From Bacteroidota bacterium (GTDB lineage Bacteria > Bacteroidota > Bacteroidia > CAILMK01), in assembly GCA_013287095.1 (NCBI GenBank), contig JABDEJ010000019.1:1-31955 (forward strand): 31,955 nt of DNA, in the 5' to 3' direction. Under the pieces are notes generated by a model. The model was not told where the DNA came from. It did not search any database and saw only the letters and a program-made list of their open reading frames with translations. Positions 1-7,836 of the stretch are shown here, in pieces. The stretch's first letter is position 1. Each line of letters starts with the position of its first letter. Position numbers and translations under genes: made by a program.

Positions 1-2
1 AT

Positions 3-377
3 GGTGATGCTAAAATTGTTCAATCAAAAATTCATGAATGGGAGCAGATTTTAGAAGGAAAGAATGAATCAATTGACAATTTAATATTGCAAAGAGATAA
101 GTTGTATGCGCATACAGATAGAGACAGCAAATTAATAATCAACAAAATAACTATTGGAAGCACCAAAGAACTTATCGTGGTAACACAAAATATTCTAAAA
201 GAAGTATATTTAACCGTATTTCAATCATCCTTTCAAATCGAAGATCCAATTGGAGCACCTATTGAGGATTTGGTGTTAATGTTAGATACGTTAACTTCAG
301 AAAGGAAAAGAAGAATGGAACCACTTAGGCAATCGTTAGAATTCTATACTACTGAAAACAAAAAAACTAAAATCTGA
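3..377 (+). CDS. HEPN-like protein, C-terminal part (5' end outside window)
   Basis: The frame is open from the first bases of the window, so the start lies upstream and only about 124 residues are visible. A TTG at 87 is not needed as a start because the frame continues through it. The visible part carries RDKLYAHTDRD, an Rx5H arrangement like the Rx4-6H motif of HEPN domains and close in style to the AbiU2-type HEPN family, where the motif belongs to an RNase or RNA-binding site. The C-terminus is charged and ends in a Lys-rich tail. The stop lies 5 bp before the TPR gene, so the two are probably co-transcribed. Family membership is inferred from one motif and the helical, charged character; the N-terminal half would be needed for certainty. 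It could also be an uncharacterised helical protein with a chance match. Confidence 0.5.
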   Translation, partial: GDAKIVQSKIHEWEQILEGKNESIDNLILQRDKLYAHTDRDSKLIINKITIGSTKELIVVTQNILKEVYLTVFQSSFQIEDPIGAPIEDLVLMLDTLTSERKRRMEPLRQSLEFYTTENKKTKI

Positions 378-382
378 AACGT

Positions 383-1240
383 ATGCACCCAGGAGAAAAG
401 GAATTTGTTGATGGCAATCAAAAAGCAGAACGTGGGGATTATGCAGGAGCCATTTTGGAATATAGTAAATCTATAGCTATTTTGCCACTTATTCCCGTTG
501 TTTATAAGAATCGTGGTAATGCTAAATATATGTTGAAAGACTTCGCTGGAGCGTTATCAGATTTTTATACGTTTAAGAAACTTGACCCGAATGATTCCGA
601 GGCATATTACTCTTGTGCTTTAGCAAAATATAAATTAAACAAGTGGGATGAGGCAATTGAAGAATATAATAAGGCTGTAGGGCTTAATCCAAGATACGCG
701 GATGTGTATAATAATAGAGGCAAGGCCAAACTGAAATTAAAAGACGACCAGGGAGCGATTTCAGATTTTGATATGGCCTTAAGCATCAACCCAAATGATG
801 CTGAGATTTATAATAACAGAGGTAATGCTAAACATAATCGGTTAGATTACAAGGGGTCTCTAAAAGATTATCAAAAGGCTATTGATCTTAACCCTTCAGA
901 CTATTTTGCCTACAATAACCGGGGCATTTTATTATCTGACCTAAAAGAATACCAAGCTTCTATTGCTGATTATGACAAGGCTATTGCACTTAATCCTTCC
1001 TACATTAAAGCCTACTATAATAGAGGAAATGCAAAGGCAATAATTTCAGACTTTCAAGGAGCAATAAATGACTATAATCATGTAATAGAGCAGGATAAAG
1101 CACATGGCGATGCTTATTACAATAGAGGTCGCATCAAGATTTATATCGGGAATCATGCAGATGGCATTTTGGACTTGCAGCAAGCTAATGAGTTAGGTGC
1201 CGACGATGTTTTTGATCTTTATCGTACAAATTTGAATTAG
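383..1240 (+). CDS. Tetratricopeptide repeat (TPR) protein
   Basis: The 285-residue product is built almost wholly of about eight 34-residue TPR units. The TPR signature recurs: (Y)NNRGNAK followed by DYxxAIxDYxKAIxLNP, for example around residues 42-75, 110-143, 144-177, 178-211 and 212-245. TPR arrays form a helical scaffold for protein-protein contacts and have no catalytic activity of their own. There is no signal peptide or membrane segment, so it is probably cytoplasmic. The ATG at 383 follows the HEPN-like gene by 5 bp and a strong terminator follows the stop, so the two form the end of a transcription unit. The partner protein cannot be told from the sequence, although the preceding HEPN-like protein is the obvious candidate. 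Confidence 0.9.
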   Translation: MHPGEKEFVDGNQKAERGDYAGAILEYSKSIAILPLIPVVYKNRGNAKYMLKDFAGALSDFYTFKKLDPNDSEAYYSCALAKYKLNKWDEAIEEYNKAVGLNPRYADVYNNRGKAKLKLKDDQGAISDFDMALSINPNDAEIYNNRGNAKHNRLDYKGSLKDYQKAIDLNPSDYFAYNNRGILLSDLKEYQASIADYDKAIALNPSYIKAYYNRGNAKAIISDFQGAINDYNHVIEQDKAHGDAYYNRGRIKIYIGNHADGILDLQQANELGADDVFDLYRTNLN

Positions 1241-1276
1241 ATTACTCTAAAGAGAGAGAGAAAGAGGATGAGGAGA

Positions 1277-1314
1277 GATAATGGCTTCGGGAAACTGGGG
1301 CCATTATCATTTTT
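1277..1314 (+). terminator. Rho-independent terminator after the TPR gene
   Basis: A perfect 9-bp stem (GATAATGGC at 1277-1285 with GCCATTATC at 1300-1308) encloses a 14-nt loop and is followed by ATTTTT. It lies 37 bp after the TPR stop codon. From here to 1477 no gene is seen. Confidence 0.75.
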
Positions 1315-1477
1315 AAAAAAGGTGCTTAAGGGGCAATGGGCTTCAAAAATATAATAATTTTTGGAAGGTGAAATTCGAAAATGCTTGTGGCAGTAATGGC
1401 TCATGTTTACCTCACCAAATACGTTAACAAAACATTAAAATGCTGTCAAGCTTTTTTTATACTGAAAGTACAACTGC

Positions 1478-1831
1478 TTAAACAACCTTCATTTTTTTCA
1501 TGTCAATTTGTCCCCAATCATCAATGACGAGCATAATGGGCAGAAACGTTTGCCCATAATCAGTCAATGCATATTCTACTTTTACAGGAGTTTCATCATG
1601 CACAAAGCGTTGGATAATGTTATCTTCTTCGAGTTCTTTTAAAAGATTAACTAGAGACTGTTTACTGATAGCTGGAACTGCCTTTTGTAATGTGCTAAAT
1701 CGATTTACTTCTTGACTGATACCATAAATAATCAAAACTTTCCATTTATTACCAATGCGATTAAGAAAATGCGTAACACCACATTTAAGGGGATTAAAAT
1801 CTTTATTTTTTCTCTTATGAGCCATAGTCAA
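1478..1831 (-). CDS. HxlR-family transcriptional regulator
   Basis: The 117-residue protein matches the HxlR winged-helix family over its full length: a Cys in LKCGVTHFLNRIGNKWK near residue 17, the RFSTLQKAVPAISKQSL helix-turn-helix region, LxxLEEDNIIQR, the wing segment PVKVEYALTDYG, and a WG near the C-terminus. HxlR proteins are dimeric one-component regulators; in several the N-terminal Cys senses aldehydes or other electrophiles. The exact CP motif is not present here (CG instead), so redox sensing is uncertain. It is divergent from the crotonase gene at 1905 with a 73-bp gap. A TACCTTTG box at 1867-1874 (minus strand) is a fair -7 element for it. The start at 1831 (MTMAHKRK) could also be 1825. 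Confidence 0.9.
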   Translation of the reverse strand: MTMAHKRKNKDFNPLKCGVTHFLNRIGNKWKVLIIYGISQEVNRFSTLQKAVPAISKQSLVNLLKELEEDNIIQRFVHDETPVKVEYALTDYGQTFLPIMLVIDDWGQIDMKKMKVV

Positions 1832-1847
1832 AATTTATGTACCTGAT

Positions 1848-1883
1848 AACATATGGTTTAAAGCGTCAAAGGTAATATGTTTG
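1848..1883. promoter_or_regulatory. Divergent promoter with inverted repeat between hxlR-type gene and crotonase
   Basis: TATGTTTG at 1876-1883 fits the Bacteroidota -7 box TAnnTTTG for the plus-strand crotonase, and TACCTTTG (minus, 1867-1874) fits the same box for the regulator. The inverted pair AACATAT (1848-1854) and ATATGTT (1875-1881) overlaps both promoters and is a possible HxlR operator. With transcription expected to begin near 1889, the ATG at 1884 would be lost, which favours 1905 as the crotonase start. The operator assignment rests on only a 7-bp repeat. Confidence 0.4.
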
Positions 1884-1904
1884 ATGCATCAAAAACAAAA
1901 ATTC

Positions 1905-2702
1905 ATGGCAAATAACAAAATCACAACAGACAAAAGTACTCCCGGATATTGGAGAGTTATTTTGAACAATCCACCCATCAATGCTATAGATGATAGCATG
2001 TACGATGAAGTGTACGACCTTGTGGAAGAAATTGAGAACGAACCCACTTTGAAAGTGGTAACGTTTGAGAGTGCTAACCCGGACTTTTTCATTGCACACT
2101 ATAGTACAGCAGAACCACGCAGCCGTTTTGGTAAGCCAAAGTGGGTGGAGGCATCAACGCGACTAGCTAAAAGTAATGTACTCAGTATTAGCCTTATTCG
2201 TGGTAGAGTTCGTGGTGGCGGCATGGAATTTACAATGGCTAGTGACATCCGATTTGCAAGCAAGGAAAAAGCAATTTTCGGGCAACCCGAAGTCGGTACA
2301 GGTCTCATACCAGGCGGTGGTGCGTTGCAACGACTTCCTTTATTGGTAGGACGCTCAAGAGCGATAGAGATCATCCTCGGAGCGGACGATTACACTGCTG
2401 AAAAAGCCGAATTGTACGGCTGGATTAATCGGGCTATTCCCGATACAGAGTTTGATAACTTCGTATCCAATTATATCAAACGTATATTGTCTTTCGACAA
2501 GCAATCATTGAGCCAGTGTAAGGAGACTATCAATCACTTTGGTTTAGCAGATAAAGGCCAACTACAAGCCACAGAAGATATATTCTTCACAACATTTGGC
2601 TGGCCGGGAGCGCTAGCGCGTTTCCCTAAATTACGCGAGAAGGGTATAGGCACTTATGGCGACTTTGAACTGAACCTCGGTAAAAATATTGCCAATCTGT
2701 AA
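1905..2702 (+). CDS. Enoyl-CoA hydratase/isomerase (crotonase) family protein
   Basis: The 265-residue protein has the crotonase fold signatures: an oxyanion-hole segment around residues 58-66 (NPDFFIAHY), GRVRGGGMEFTMASDIRFA near 100-118, and FGQPEVGTGLIPGGGALQRL near 125-144. Glu108 and Glu129 line up with the two catalytic glutamates of enoyl-CoA hydratase, so a hydratase-like reaction on an acyl-CoA thioester is possible. Crotonases also isomerise, cleave or dehalogenate, so the substrate stays open. The start at 1905 (MANNK) is chosen because the best -7 box lies at 1876-1883; an upstream in-frame ATG at 1884 would add seven residues. It is divergent from an HxlR gene, its likely regulator. 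It stands alone, without other beta-oxidation genes, which argues against general fatty-acid degradation. Confidence 0.88.
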   Translation: MANNKITTDKSTPGYWRVILNNPPINAIDDSMYDEVYDLVEEIENEPTLKVVTFESANPDFFIAHYSTAEPRSRFGKPKWVEASTRLAKSNVLSISLIRGRVRGGGMEFTMASDIRFASKEKAIFGQPEVGTGLIPGGGALQRLPLLVGRSRAIEIILGADDYTAEKAELYGWINRAIPDTEFDNFVSNYIKRILSFDKQSLSQCKETINHFGLADKGQLQATEDIFFTTFGWPGALARFPKLREKGIGTYGDFELNLGKNIANL

Positions 2703-2734
2703 AAAATTTGACCAAGTTAATTACTGCAAAGTGA

Positions 2735-2758
2735 GGTGTCCATTGTATTATGGACACC
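2735..2758. terminator. Perfect hairpin between convergent crotonase and flavoprotein genes
   Basis: GGTGTCCAT (2735-2743) pairs with ATGGACACC (2750-2758) around a 6-nt loop, between two convergent genes. Neither side has a clear T-run, so it may be a weak bidirectional terminator or an RNA-stabilising 3' hairpin. Confidence 0.45.
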
Positions 2759-2832
2759 GCCTACGTCCCGGTTAAAGTTTAGTATTTCATGGGTTATACT
2801 GACAGTACCAAGGGCAATATCACGCCAAAATA

Positions 2833-4089
2833 TTATAATTTTTGGAAAGTAAAATAATCAGCAACCTGGTTTATAACGTTTGCTCCGTCACCAATGGCCG
2901 CCGCCATTCTTTTGGCTGTACCTGATCTTACATCACCAATGGCAAATATTCCTGGGATATTTGTTTCTAAAGATAAGGGACTCCTGTTTATTTTCCATTT
3001 TGATAAAAACCTTTCATGTTTTTCAAGATCTGGACCCGTAACAATAAACCCATTAGGGTCCCTCAAAAGACGGGATGCCAATCCATCCGCGTAAGGCTGT
3101 CCACCGATTAACAAAAACAAACTGTCTACAGGGTAAGTCCTCGTTTGCCCTGATTGTGAATCTCTTATTTCCAATGATTCCAATTTTCCTTCACCATTTA
3201 TCCTAATAATTTCACTTTTAGTCATTACTGTAATATTCTGCCTGTTATTAATTTCTTCTACCAGGTAACGGCTCATTCTTATGGCAATAGATTCTCCTCG
3301 TACAACGAGATTTACTTTTTTGGCAAAGCGAGAGAAATACATAGCCGCCTGGCCTGCGGAATTGGCGCCGCCAACCACATATACCTCTTTGCCTTCGTTG
3401 CGCTTTCCCTCGGTCATTGCTGATCCGTAATAAATACCAGAACCTAAAAATTTTTCAACTCCAGGCACCTGAAGCAGCCTGTAGTGGACACCAACAGCAA
3501 TAATCACCGATCTCCCAGAAATGGAAACGTTGCTTGATATCGACACTGTGAAACCATCGTTCCTTTGAATTATATCTGTTATTACAACAGGAAGAACAAA
3601 TTCAACCCCGAATTTTTCTGCCTGTTTCCTGCTGCGCTCTGAAAACTCTGCACCTGTAATTCCATCCGGGTGCGCGATTAGGTTTTCAATAAGAGAAGTA
3701 GAACCTGCTCTGCCACCAGGAGAATGTTTTTCGATTACCAGTGTTTTCAGACCTTCAGAACCAGCATAAATAGCTGAAGCCAGCCCAGCAGGTCCCATGC
3801 CAACAATTATAAGATCATAATTTTCATTCTTCGGAATACAGTGGAGTCCAATGGCACTTGCCACCTGAAATAGATCAGGATCTTCAAGCAGGTATCCATC
3901 TTCGAATACAAGGACGGGGTACTTTGCATTTTGAATCTTATGTTTCTCTATTAGTGGTTGGGCTTCGATGTCATGATTCAAATCGAAATATAAAAAATCG
4001 GCTAGGTTCCTGTTTAGAAACTCTTTTATTTCATACGTTTTAGAAACATTTTCCTTTCCCAGTAAAACCAGGCTTCCATGAATCAACAT
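2833..4089 (-). CDS. Thioredoxin-reductase-like FAD/NAD(P)H oxidoreductase with N-terminal thioredoxin-fold domain, no CxxC
   Basis: The 418-residue protein has two parts. Residues 1-80 resemble the thioredoxin/glutaredoxin-like domain found fused to some TrxB homologues (KYPVLVFEDGYLLEDP), without active-site cysteines. Residues about 92-415 are a two-dinucleotide-fold flavoprotein: FAD site VGMGPAG, NAD(P)H site VVGGANSAGQAA, and the C-terminal FAD contact FAIGDVRSG. The position of the TrxR CxxC holds GSAMTEG instead. The only cysteine, in GLHCIPK, lies at the domain junction. It therefore cannot work as a classical thioredoxin-disulfide reductase; electron transfer to another acceptor is possible, as in other Cys-less TrxR homologues (inference). 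It is monocistronic: a minus-strand terminator lies about 110 bp upstream and a hairpin lies downstream. Confidence 0.85.
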   Translation of the reverse strand: MLIHGSLVLLGKENVSKTYEIKEFLNRNLADFLYFDLNHDIEAQPLIEKHKIQNAKYPVLVFEDGYLLEDPDLFQVASAIGLHCIPKNENYDLIIVGMGPAGLASAIYAGSEGLKTLVIEKHSPGGRAGSTSLIENLIAHPDGITGAEFSERSRKQAEKFGVEFVLPVVITDIIQRNDGFTVSISSNVSISGRSVIIAVGVHYRLLQVPGVEKFLGSGIYYGSAMTEGKRNEGKEVYVVGGANSAGQAAMYFSRFAKKVNLVVRGESIAIRMSRYLVEEINNRQNITVMTKSEIIRINGEGKLESLEIRDSQSGQTRTYPVDSLFLLIGGQPYADGLASRLLRDPNGFIVTGPDLEKHERFLSKWKINRSPLSLETNIPGIFAIGDVRSGTAKRMAAAIGDGANVINQVADYFTFQKL

Positions 4090-4201
4090 ACTGAATCCAA
4101 TTTATTTAATAACATTATTGCATAATGCTCACTCAAGATATGCTCACACATAAGCGAATTACGTTAAGCTAATTTCGGCCATTTTATAGAAATAGCAAAA
4201 A

Positions 4202-4235
4202 AATTGGACCGAATTATCTTAACATCGGTCCAATT
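4202..4235 (-). terminator. Strong Rho-independent terminator (minus strand)
   Basis: An 11-bp perfect stem (AATTGGACCGA at 4202-4212, complement at 4225-4235) has a 12-nt loop. On the minus strand it is followed by a run of T residues (the A-run at 4196-4203). It insulates the flavoprotein gene from transcription coming from the secreted-protein gene. Confidence 0.8.
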
Positions 4236-4338
4236 CAACATTAATTGTCTTGAAGGATGTAACATCTTCATCAAACCAATTCCTCTTGCTTCCAGGAGCT
4301 CTTTTTTAATTATGAGCTTCTTGATATGTAAAATAACA

Positions 4339-4367
4339 AAGCAGGGATGATAAATTCATTCCTGCTT
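4339..4367 (-). terminator. Terminator after the APCDD1-like gene
   Basis: A 9-bp stem (AAGCAGGGA at 4339-4347 with TTCCTGCTT at 4359-4367, one G-T pair) begins 21 bp past the minus-strand stop. It has T-rich tails on both sides, so with the hairpin at 4202 it forms a tandem terminator pair. Nothing else is seen in 4090-4387. Confidence 0.65.
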
Positions 4368-4387
4368 TTATTCGCTATTCGCTTAAC

Positions 4388-5065
4388 TTATTTCTTCCTA
4401 ACCATCGGGATTTGCAAATTGTCAGGGCGGTTTTCCACCTTGGCAAAACTGCGTCCATCAACATGTTTGGCTCCCCAAAACATCATATCGTTTGAGATAT
4501 AAATTAAATCGAACTCCCCATAAATCTGCCCTTCTGAAAGTCCAAAAGGGGCAAATGCTTTACCCAATATACTTTGAGTTTTGTTAACTTCCCATTTATC
4601 AAAACCCTTACTGGCACCCTGGTTCATGGCGTCGGCAAAACCTTGAATTAGTGGAGTTATTTCGTAGGCTTCGTCTGCTATATAGTCTATTTTTTGGGCA
4701 CCGGCTGCAATGGGATGTTCGCCTTGCCAAACAGTATGTCCTTTAAGAACAATCTTAACTAGCGGCACTTTACCGTAGGCATCGGCTGAGTTGATCATTT
4801 GAAGAGTAAATTTGCCGTCAGCCGAATACGTAAAATCACGCGTTAAATAAAATGGCTTCATGCTGCCATCTGCATTTTTTGATATGCTTGGTCGTACTTC
4901 AGGAGATATGCTAACCCATTCTCCAACGGATAATTTTTTAACTTGTTCAGTAGTCATGTTTTTTTGTTTAATAGATTTTTCTTTCTTGCTTTGTTGCACG
5001 GTAGCGATTGAAACTAATCCGAAGATTAGTAATGTTATTGAGGGCAATAAAATCCTGTTGTTCAT
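4388..5065 (-). CDS. Secreted protein with APCDD1-like domain
   Basis: The 225-residue product starts with a hydrophobic signal or anchor segment (residues 5-24) with no lipobox Cys, so it is probably periplasmic or membrane-anchored. The body recalls the ectodomain of animal APCDD1, a membrane-bound Wnt inhibitor: GEWVS at 48-52, EVRPS at 56-60, LTRDFTY at 74-80, a later KG...GA..DY stretch, and a terminal RPxxxQIPMV at 213-222. Each of these has a counterpart in order in the human protein as I recall it. No cysteine is present, whereas the animal domain is disulfide-bonded. One domain copy is present, animals have two. The function in bacteria is unknown. The promoter region has a -7 box and AraC-type tandem sites (5122-5182), and two terminators follow. 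The homology call is from memory and needs a profile search. Confidence 0.6.
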   Translation of the reverse strand: MNNRILLPSITLLIFGLVSIATVQQSKKEKSIKQKNMTTEQVKKLSVGEWVSISPEVRPSISKNADGSMKPFYLTRDFTYSADGKFTLQMINSADAYGKVPLVKIVLKGHTVWQGEHPIAAGAQKIDYIADEAYEITPLIQGFADAMNQGASKGFDKWEVNKTQSILGKAFAPFGLSEGQIYGEFDLIYISNDMMFWGAKHVDGRSFAKVENRPDNLQIPMVRKK

Positions 5066-5121
5066 AGCTTATGTTTTAAACATTAAAATAGTTTCCTGAC
5101 TGTTCACCTTTTTAGAAAGCA

Positions 5122-5182
5122 GTGCAAAACTATACATTGAACGAAACCTTAAAGTGCAAAATTCAAAGTGATTTGTGCAAAA
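5122..5182 (-). promoter_or_regulatory. Promoter with tandem GTGCAAAA boxes (AraC-type site)
   Basis: GTGCAAAA occurs at 5122-5129, 5154-5161 and 5175-5182. The last two are 21 bp apart, the two-turn spacing typical of AraC-family half-sites. The minus strand has TAGTTTTG (complement of 5125-5132) as a -7 box, but no TTTG at the usual -33 distance, which suggests activator dependence. The block aligns without gaps to 19674-19734, which has boxes at the same 32- and 21-bp spacings and lies just after an AraC gene. It would drive the APCDD1-like gene with a leader of about 55 nt. Confidence 0.6.
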
Positions 5183-5191
5183 AATAAACTT

Positions 5192-5671
5192 TTATTGATC
5201 AGCTATCATTATAACGCTTAATAGTTTTTTGTCCAAACCCTTTGCTACTTCCAATACTTTCTCATTCCCAAATTGTCCAAACAATGACGATGGTAGGTCA
5301 TATTCAACATATGAACGGTTGTTATCTCCTTCATAGACAATTATGCGTAGAGGAGCATAGAGAGCTGCTCTAATATCGTGTTGTGTCATTTGAATAGCCG
5401 TCAGTGGATTACCAATAATATATTGCTTTGCCTTTCTAGGCTTGTTATTTATTTTGAGCAGATCGCCATGGCGCTGCACTCCAAATAGGATCAATCCGGT
5501 ATCTCCGGAAAGACTAGATAAATATTCTTTAACCAATTCCGGATTATCTAGAACATCATCTGCATAATTGTTATCCAAATGCTTCAACAGGGCTTCCACG
5601 TTTTTAGTAAAAGCGTCGTAATTGCCCTTTAATTGTATACATTGGTGACTAACATTGATTGTTTTTTCCAT
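5192..5671 (-). CDS. DUF302 family protein
   Basis: The 159-residue protein carries a DUF302 domain in its C-terminal two thirds: GNPLTAIQMTQHDIRAALYAPLRIIVYEG followed by SYVEYDLPSSLFGQF and EVAKGLDKKLLSVI. Family members have a small alpha/beta fold, and their biochemical role is not settled. The N-terminal 50 residues are helical and family-specific. There is no signal peptide, so it is probably cytoplasmic. It lies 83 bp after the alpha/beta hydrolase gene on the same strand and could be the last gene of the 8702-to-5192 run. The promoter of the next gene begins directly after its stop. Confidence 0.8.
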   Translation of the reverse strand: MEKTINVSHQCIQLKGNYDAFTKNVEALLKHLDNNYADDVLDNPELVKEYLSSLSGDTGLILFGVQRHGDLLKINNKPRKAKQYIIGNPLTAIQMTQHDIRAALYAPLRIIVYEGDNNRSYVEYDLPSSLFGQFGNEKVLEVAKGLDKKLLSVIMIADQ

Positions 5672-5754
5672 GACTTTAAATTTTAATTAGTAGTAGTCGT
5701 TTTAATATTTTAAATTCCAGAGAGATATCTTCCTTTTATAGCAGATAAAACCCG

Positions 5755-6588
5755 TCATTTTAAGAAACCGATAACTTCTTCAACGAATAATTGAGGGTAC
5801 TGGAACAAAGATCCATGACCAGAATCCGGGTACAAACTGAGCCATCCATCGCTAAGCTGTTCAAAAAGTGTATAAGAGTTGTATGTAGGTATCACCTTAT
5901 CATTGCTTCCATTTACGATTAGAACTGGGAAGTTCATGGCCTTAAGATCAGGATACGACTTATTAACGTCTTTGCCCCAATCAACAATCGCTTTCATTTG
6001 GTTGCGAATTGCATCTACAGTTGTACCAGGGTCTCTTCCTATTGTTCGCAGGGTCAAACGGTTCCAATATTCATGTCCTTTTTTGACGCTTTTTTCAGAA
6101 TCCGTAAAAAACATCCAAACTATACCTTCACCCGCTGGTTTTTTTTGGCTCGTAGCTAAAGTTTGTGGTAATATGTCCAATCCTCCGCTCCCTTGTGGCC
6201 CAGTACCAACCAAAATCATTTTCCTTATCAATGAGGGTTTTTTAAAGGCAACACGCTGCGCGACAAACCCTCCAAGGGAAAACCCAAGGACATCAACTTT
6301 GTCGAATGACAAAGCCTCTATGAAAGCAATTGCATCATCAGCCATTGCATCTACGTTATCAGGGGTATTTCCACTGGTTGAACTAATTCCAGCGTTGTCA
6401 AAAAGCACTACATTATGTTCTTCAGCCATACCATCTGTAACCATCGGATCCCAATTGTCCATAGTCCCAGTGATATGCTGAAAAAAAATGACAGGAATTC
6501 CTGAATCCTTGCCAAAACTGCGGTAAGCGAATTTTATGCCTTTTGCTTCGACAAACTTTGTCTCGGCTGTTTGATGTGTGGTTTTCAT
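5755..6588 (-). CDS. Alpha/beta hydrolase (cytoplasmic)
   Basis: The 277-residue protein is a complete alpha/beta hydrolase. Nucleophile elbow GFSLGG has Ser104, the acid is probably Asp230 (NGSNDKVIP) and the base His258 (PDSGHGSLFQYP), and QHITGTMDNWDP forms the oxyanion-side loop. It has no signal peptide. It is closely related to the lipoprotein hydrolase at 9972: both share GT(M/L)(D/N)(N/D)WDP, the VGTGP/LGTGP motif and the PD(S/A)GHGxLFQY motif. The substrate is unknown; esters, lactones or C-C bonds are all possible. The gene lies 42 bp after the Bcr/CflA transporter gene, so co-transcription is likely. Confidence 0.88.
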   Translation of the reverse strand: MKTTHQTAETKFVEAKGIKFAYRSFGKDSGIPVIFFQHITGTMDNWDPMVTDGMAEEHNVVLFDNAGISSTSGNTPDNVDAMADDAIAFIEALSFDKVDVLGFSLGGFVAQRVAFKKPSLIRKMILVGTGPQGSGGLDILPQTLATSQKKPAGEGIVWMFFTDSEKSVKKGHEYWNRLTLRTIGRDPGTTVDAIRNQMKAIVDWGKDVNKSYPDLKAMNFPVLIVNGSNDKVIPTYNSYTLFEQLSDGWLSLYPDSGHGSLFQYPQLFVEEVIGFLK

Positions 6589-6630
6589 TTTGTAATTATA
6601 TCAAGTTTTATAATTAAAATTCAACTCCTA

Positions 6631-7836
6631 TCATGGAATATCTGTTTGCCTAAACCTTTGGAAAAAGAAGAACACAATGATATTTGAAATTATTAATGCC
6701 GCATACGCAAATCCTAGTGAAAGCTGGTTTTGTACTGATAAAATGCTAACCATCCCATAAGCTAAAATTGAGGTAATAATAAACAGGGTACCGCCGGTCA
6801 AGCCACTAACAACACCCCCATGACTTTCAAAACGACTAAGACACCACGCAAAAAAATTGTTAAATAAAAAGCCCGAAGTAAGGTGCATCAATATCACAAA
6901 AAGCATCATAGAATAGATATTGGAAGTCAGCAAGACGGAGGTGGAAATCATTCCTGTTACGATGAATATCTGTAAGCCTATTGCAACTATAAATTTTTTA
7001 TTGCGATATTTTGAAAGGAGTGCTCTTGATATAATCCCACCTGTCATAAGTGCAGCGCCGGATAGCAAGGCACTATATCCTGTTACAACAGCGGACTGAT
7101 GAAAAACATGCTCGATGATAAAAGGACTGGACAAACCAAACATTATCAACATGCTATAACTTATCGAAATCAATAGCAGGCCTAATGTGTAATCTTTGGT
7201 TTTGAGCATGTACATATACACCGAGGAAATTGATTTTATGCTAAATGGTAAGAAATCCCGCAACGATTCACCACCAAAAAGGATATCACCAAGCAGGATA
7301 ATCAAGGTAAATATGCCTAAAAAGTAAAAGTTAGCCTGCCAGCCAAATATATCTTGGAGATATCCGCCTAAAAAGGGGGCTATAATAGGAGCGGTAGCCC
7401 ATACAATACTAAACATGCTTATATAGCTCTTTAACGTTTCACCTGAGTATGTGTCAATAAAATATGCTCTTTTAGCAACAACAATAACTGCGGCGGAAAT
7501 GCCCTGTACCGCTCGCAAAACATAAATAAGAAGGATACTGTGTGACAGCGCTATAAGAATGCTTGACAAGGAAAAAACCAAAAGAAATGTAGTACATAAT
7601 CTGTACCTTCCGAAACTATCTAAAAAGTTACCAATAAAAAGTTGCGTTAGCCCTGTGCTAACGATAAAAATGAGAAGCGTGGCCTGCATAGCAGTACTGT
7701 TCACATTGAGACCGGTTGCCATTGAAGGCAACGAAGGGAGATATACATCAGTGGCCAATCCAGTAAGTGGAATTGAGGCAAAAGATAAGAATGTTACTAT
7801 TGGATGGTTCTTCTCTTTAATAAATTTTACTTTCAA
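6631..7836 (-). CDS. Bcr/CflA-type MFS drug efflux transporter
   Basis: The 401-residue protein has 12 predicted membrane segments and features of the Bcr/CflA drug:H+ antiporter branch: SIPLTGLATDVYLPSLP in helix 1, the motif-A-like loop GNFLDSFGRYRL between helices 2 and 3, the RAVQGISAA motif in helix 4, and a GGYLQDIFGW loop after helix 5. Such proteins export small drugs, sulfonamides, bicyclomycin or amino-acid derivatives from the cytoplasm. The length is normal for the family. Its neighbours (SnoaL protein upstream, hydrolase downstream) suggest that a compound or its conversion product is exported, but this is inference. The gap to the SnoaL gene is 107 bp, so an own promoter cannot be excluded. 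Confidence 0.88.
   Translation of the reverse strand: MKVKFIKEKNHPIVTFLSFASIPLTGLATDVYLPSLPSMATGLNVNSTAMQATLLIFIVSTGLTQLFIGNFLDSFGRYRLCTTFLLVFSLSSILIALSHSILLIYVLRAVQGISAAVIVVAKRAYFIDTYSGETLKSYISMFSIVWATAPIIAPFLGGYLQDIFGWQANFYFLGIFTLIILLGDILFGGESLRDFLPFSIKSISSVYMYMLKTKDYTLGLLLISISYSMLIMFGLSSPFIIEHVFHQSAVVTGYSALLSGAALMTGGIISRALLSKYRNKKFIVAIGLQIFIVTGMISTSVLLTSNIYSMMLFVILMHLTSGFLFNNFFAWCLSRFESHGGVVSGLTGGTLFIITSILAYGMVSILSVQNQLSLGFAYAALIISNIIVFFFFQRFRQTDIP

Noticed and set aside
1381..1527. Short plus-strand frame MLVAVMAHVYLTKY...
   Set aside because: It runs antisense into the HxlR gene and has no supporting signal.
5879..6481. 200-codon plus-strand frame opposite the hydrolase gene
   Set aside because: It lies wholly antisense to a hydrolase with an intact catalytic triad; its amino-acid makeup is that of a shadow frame.
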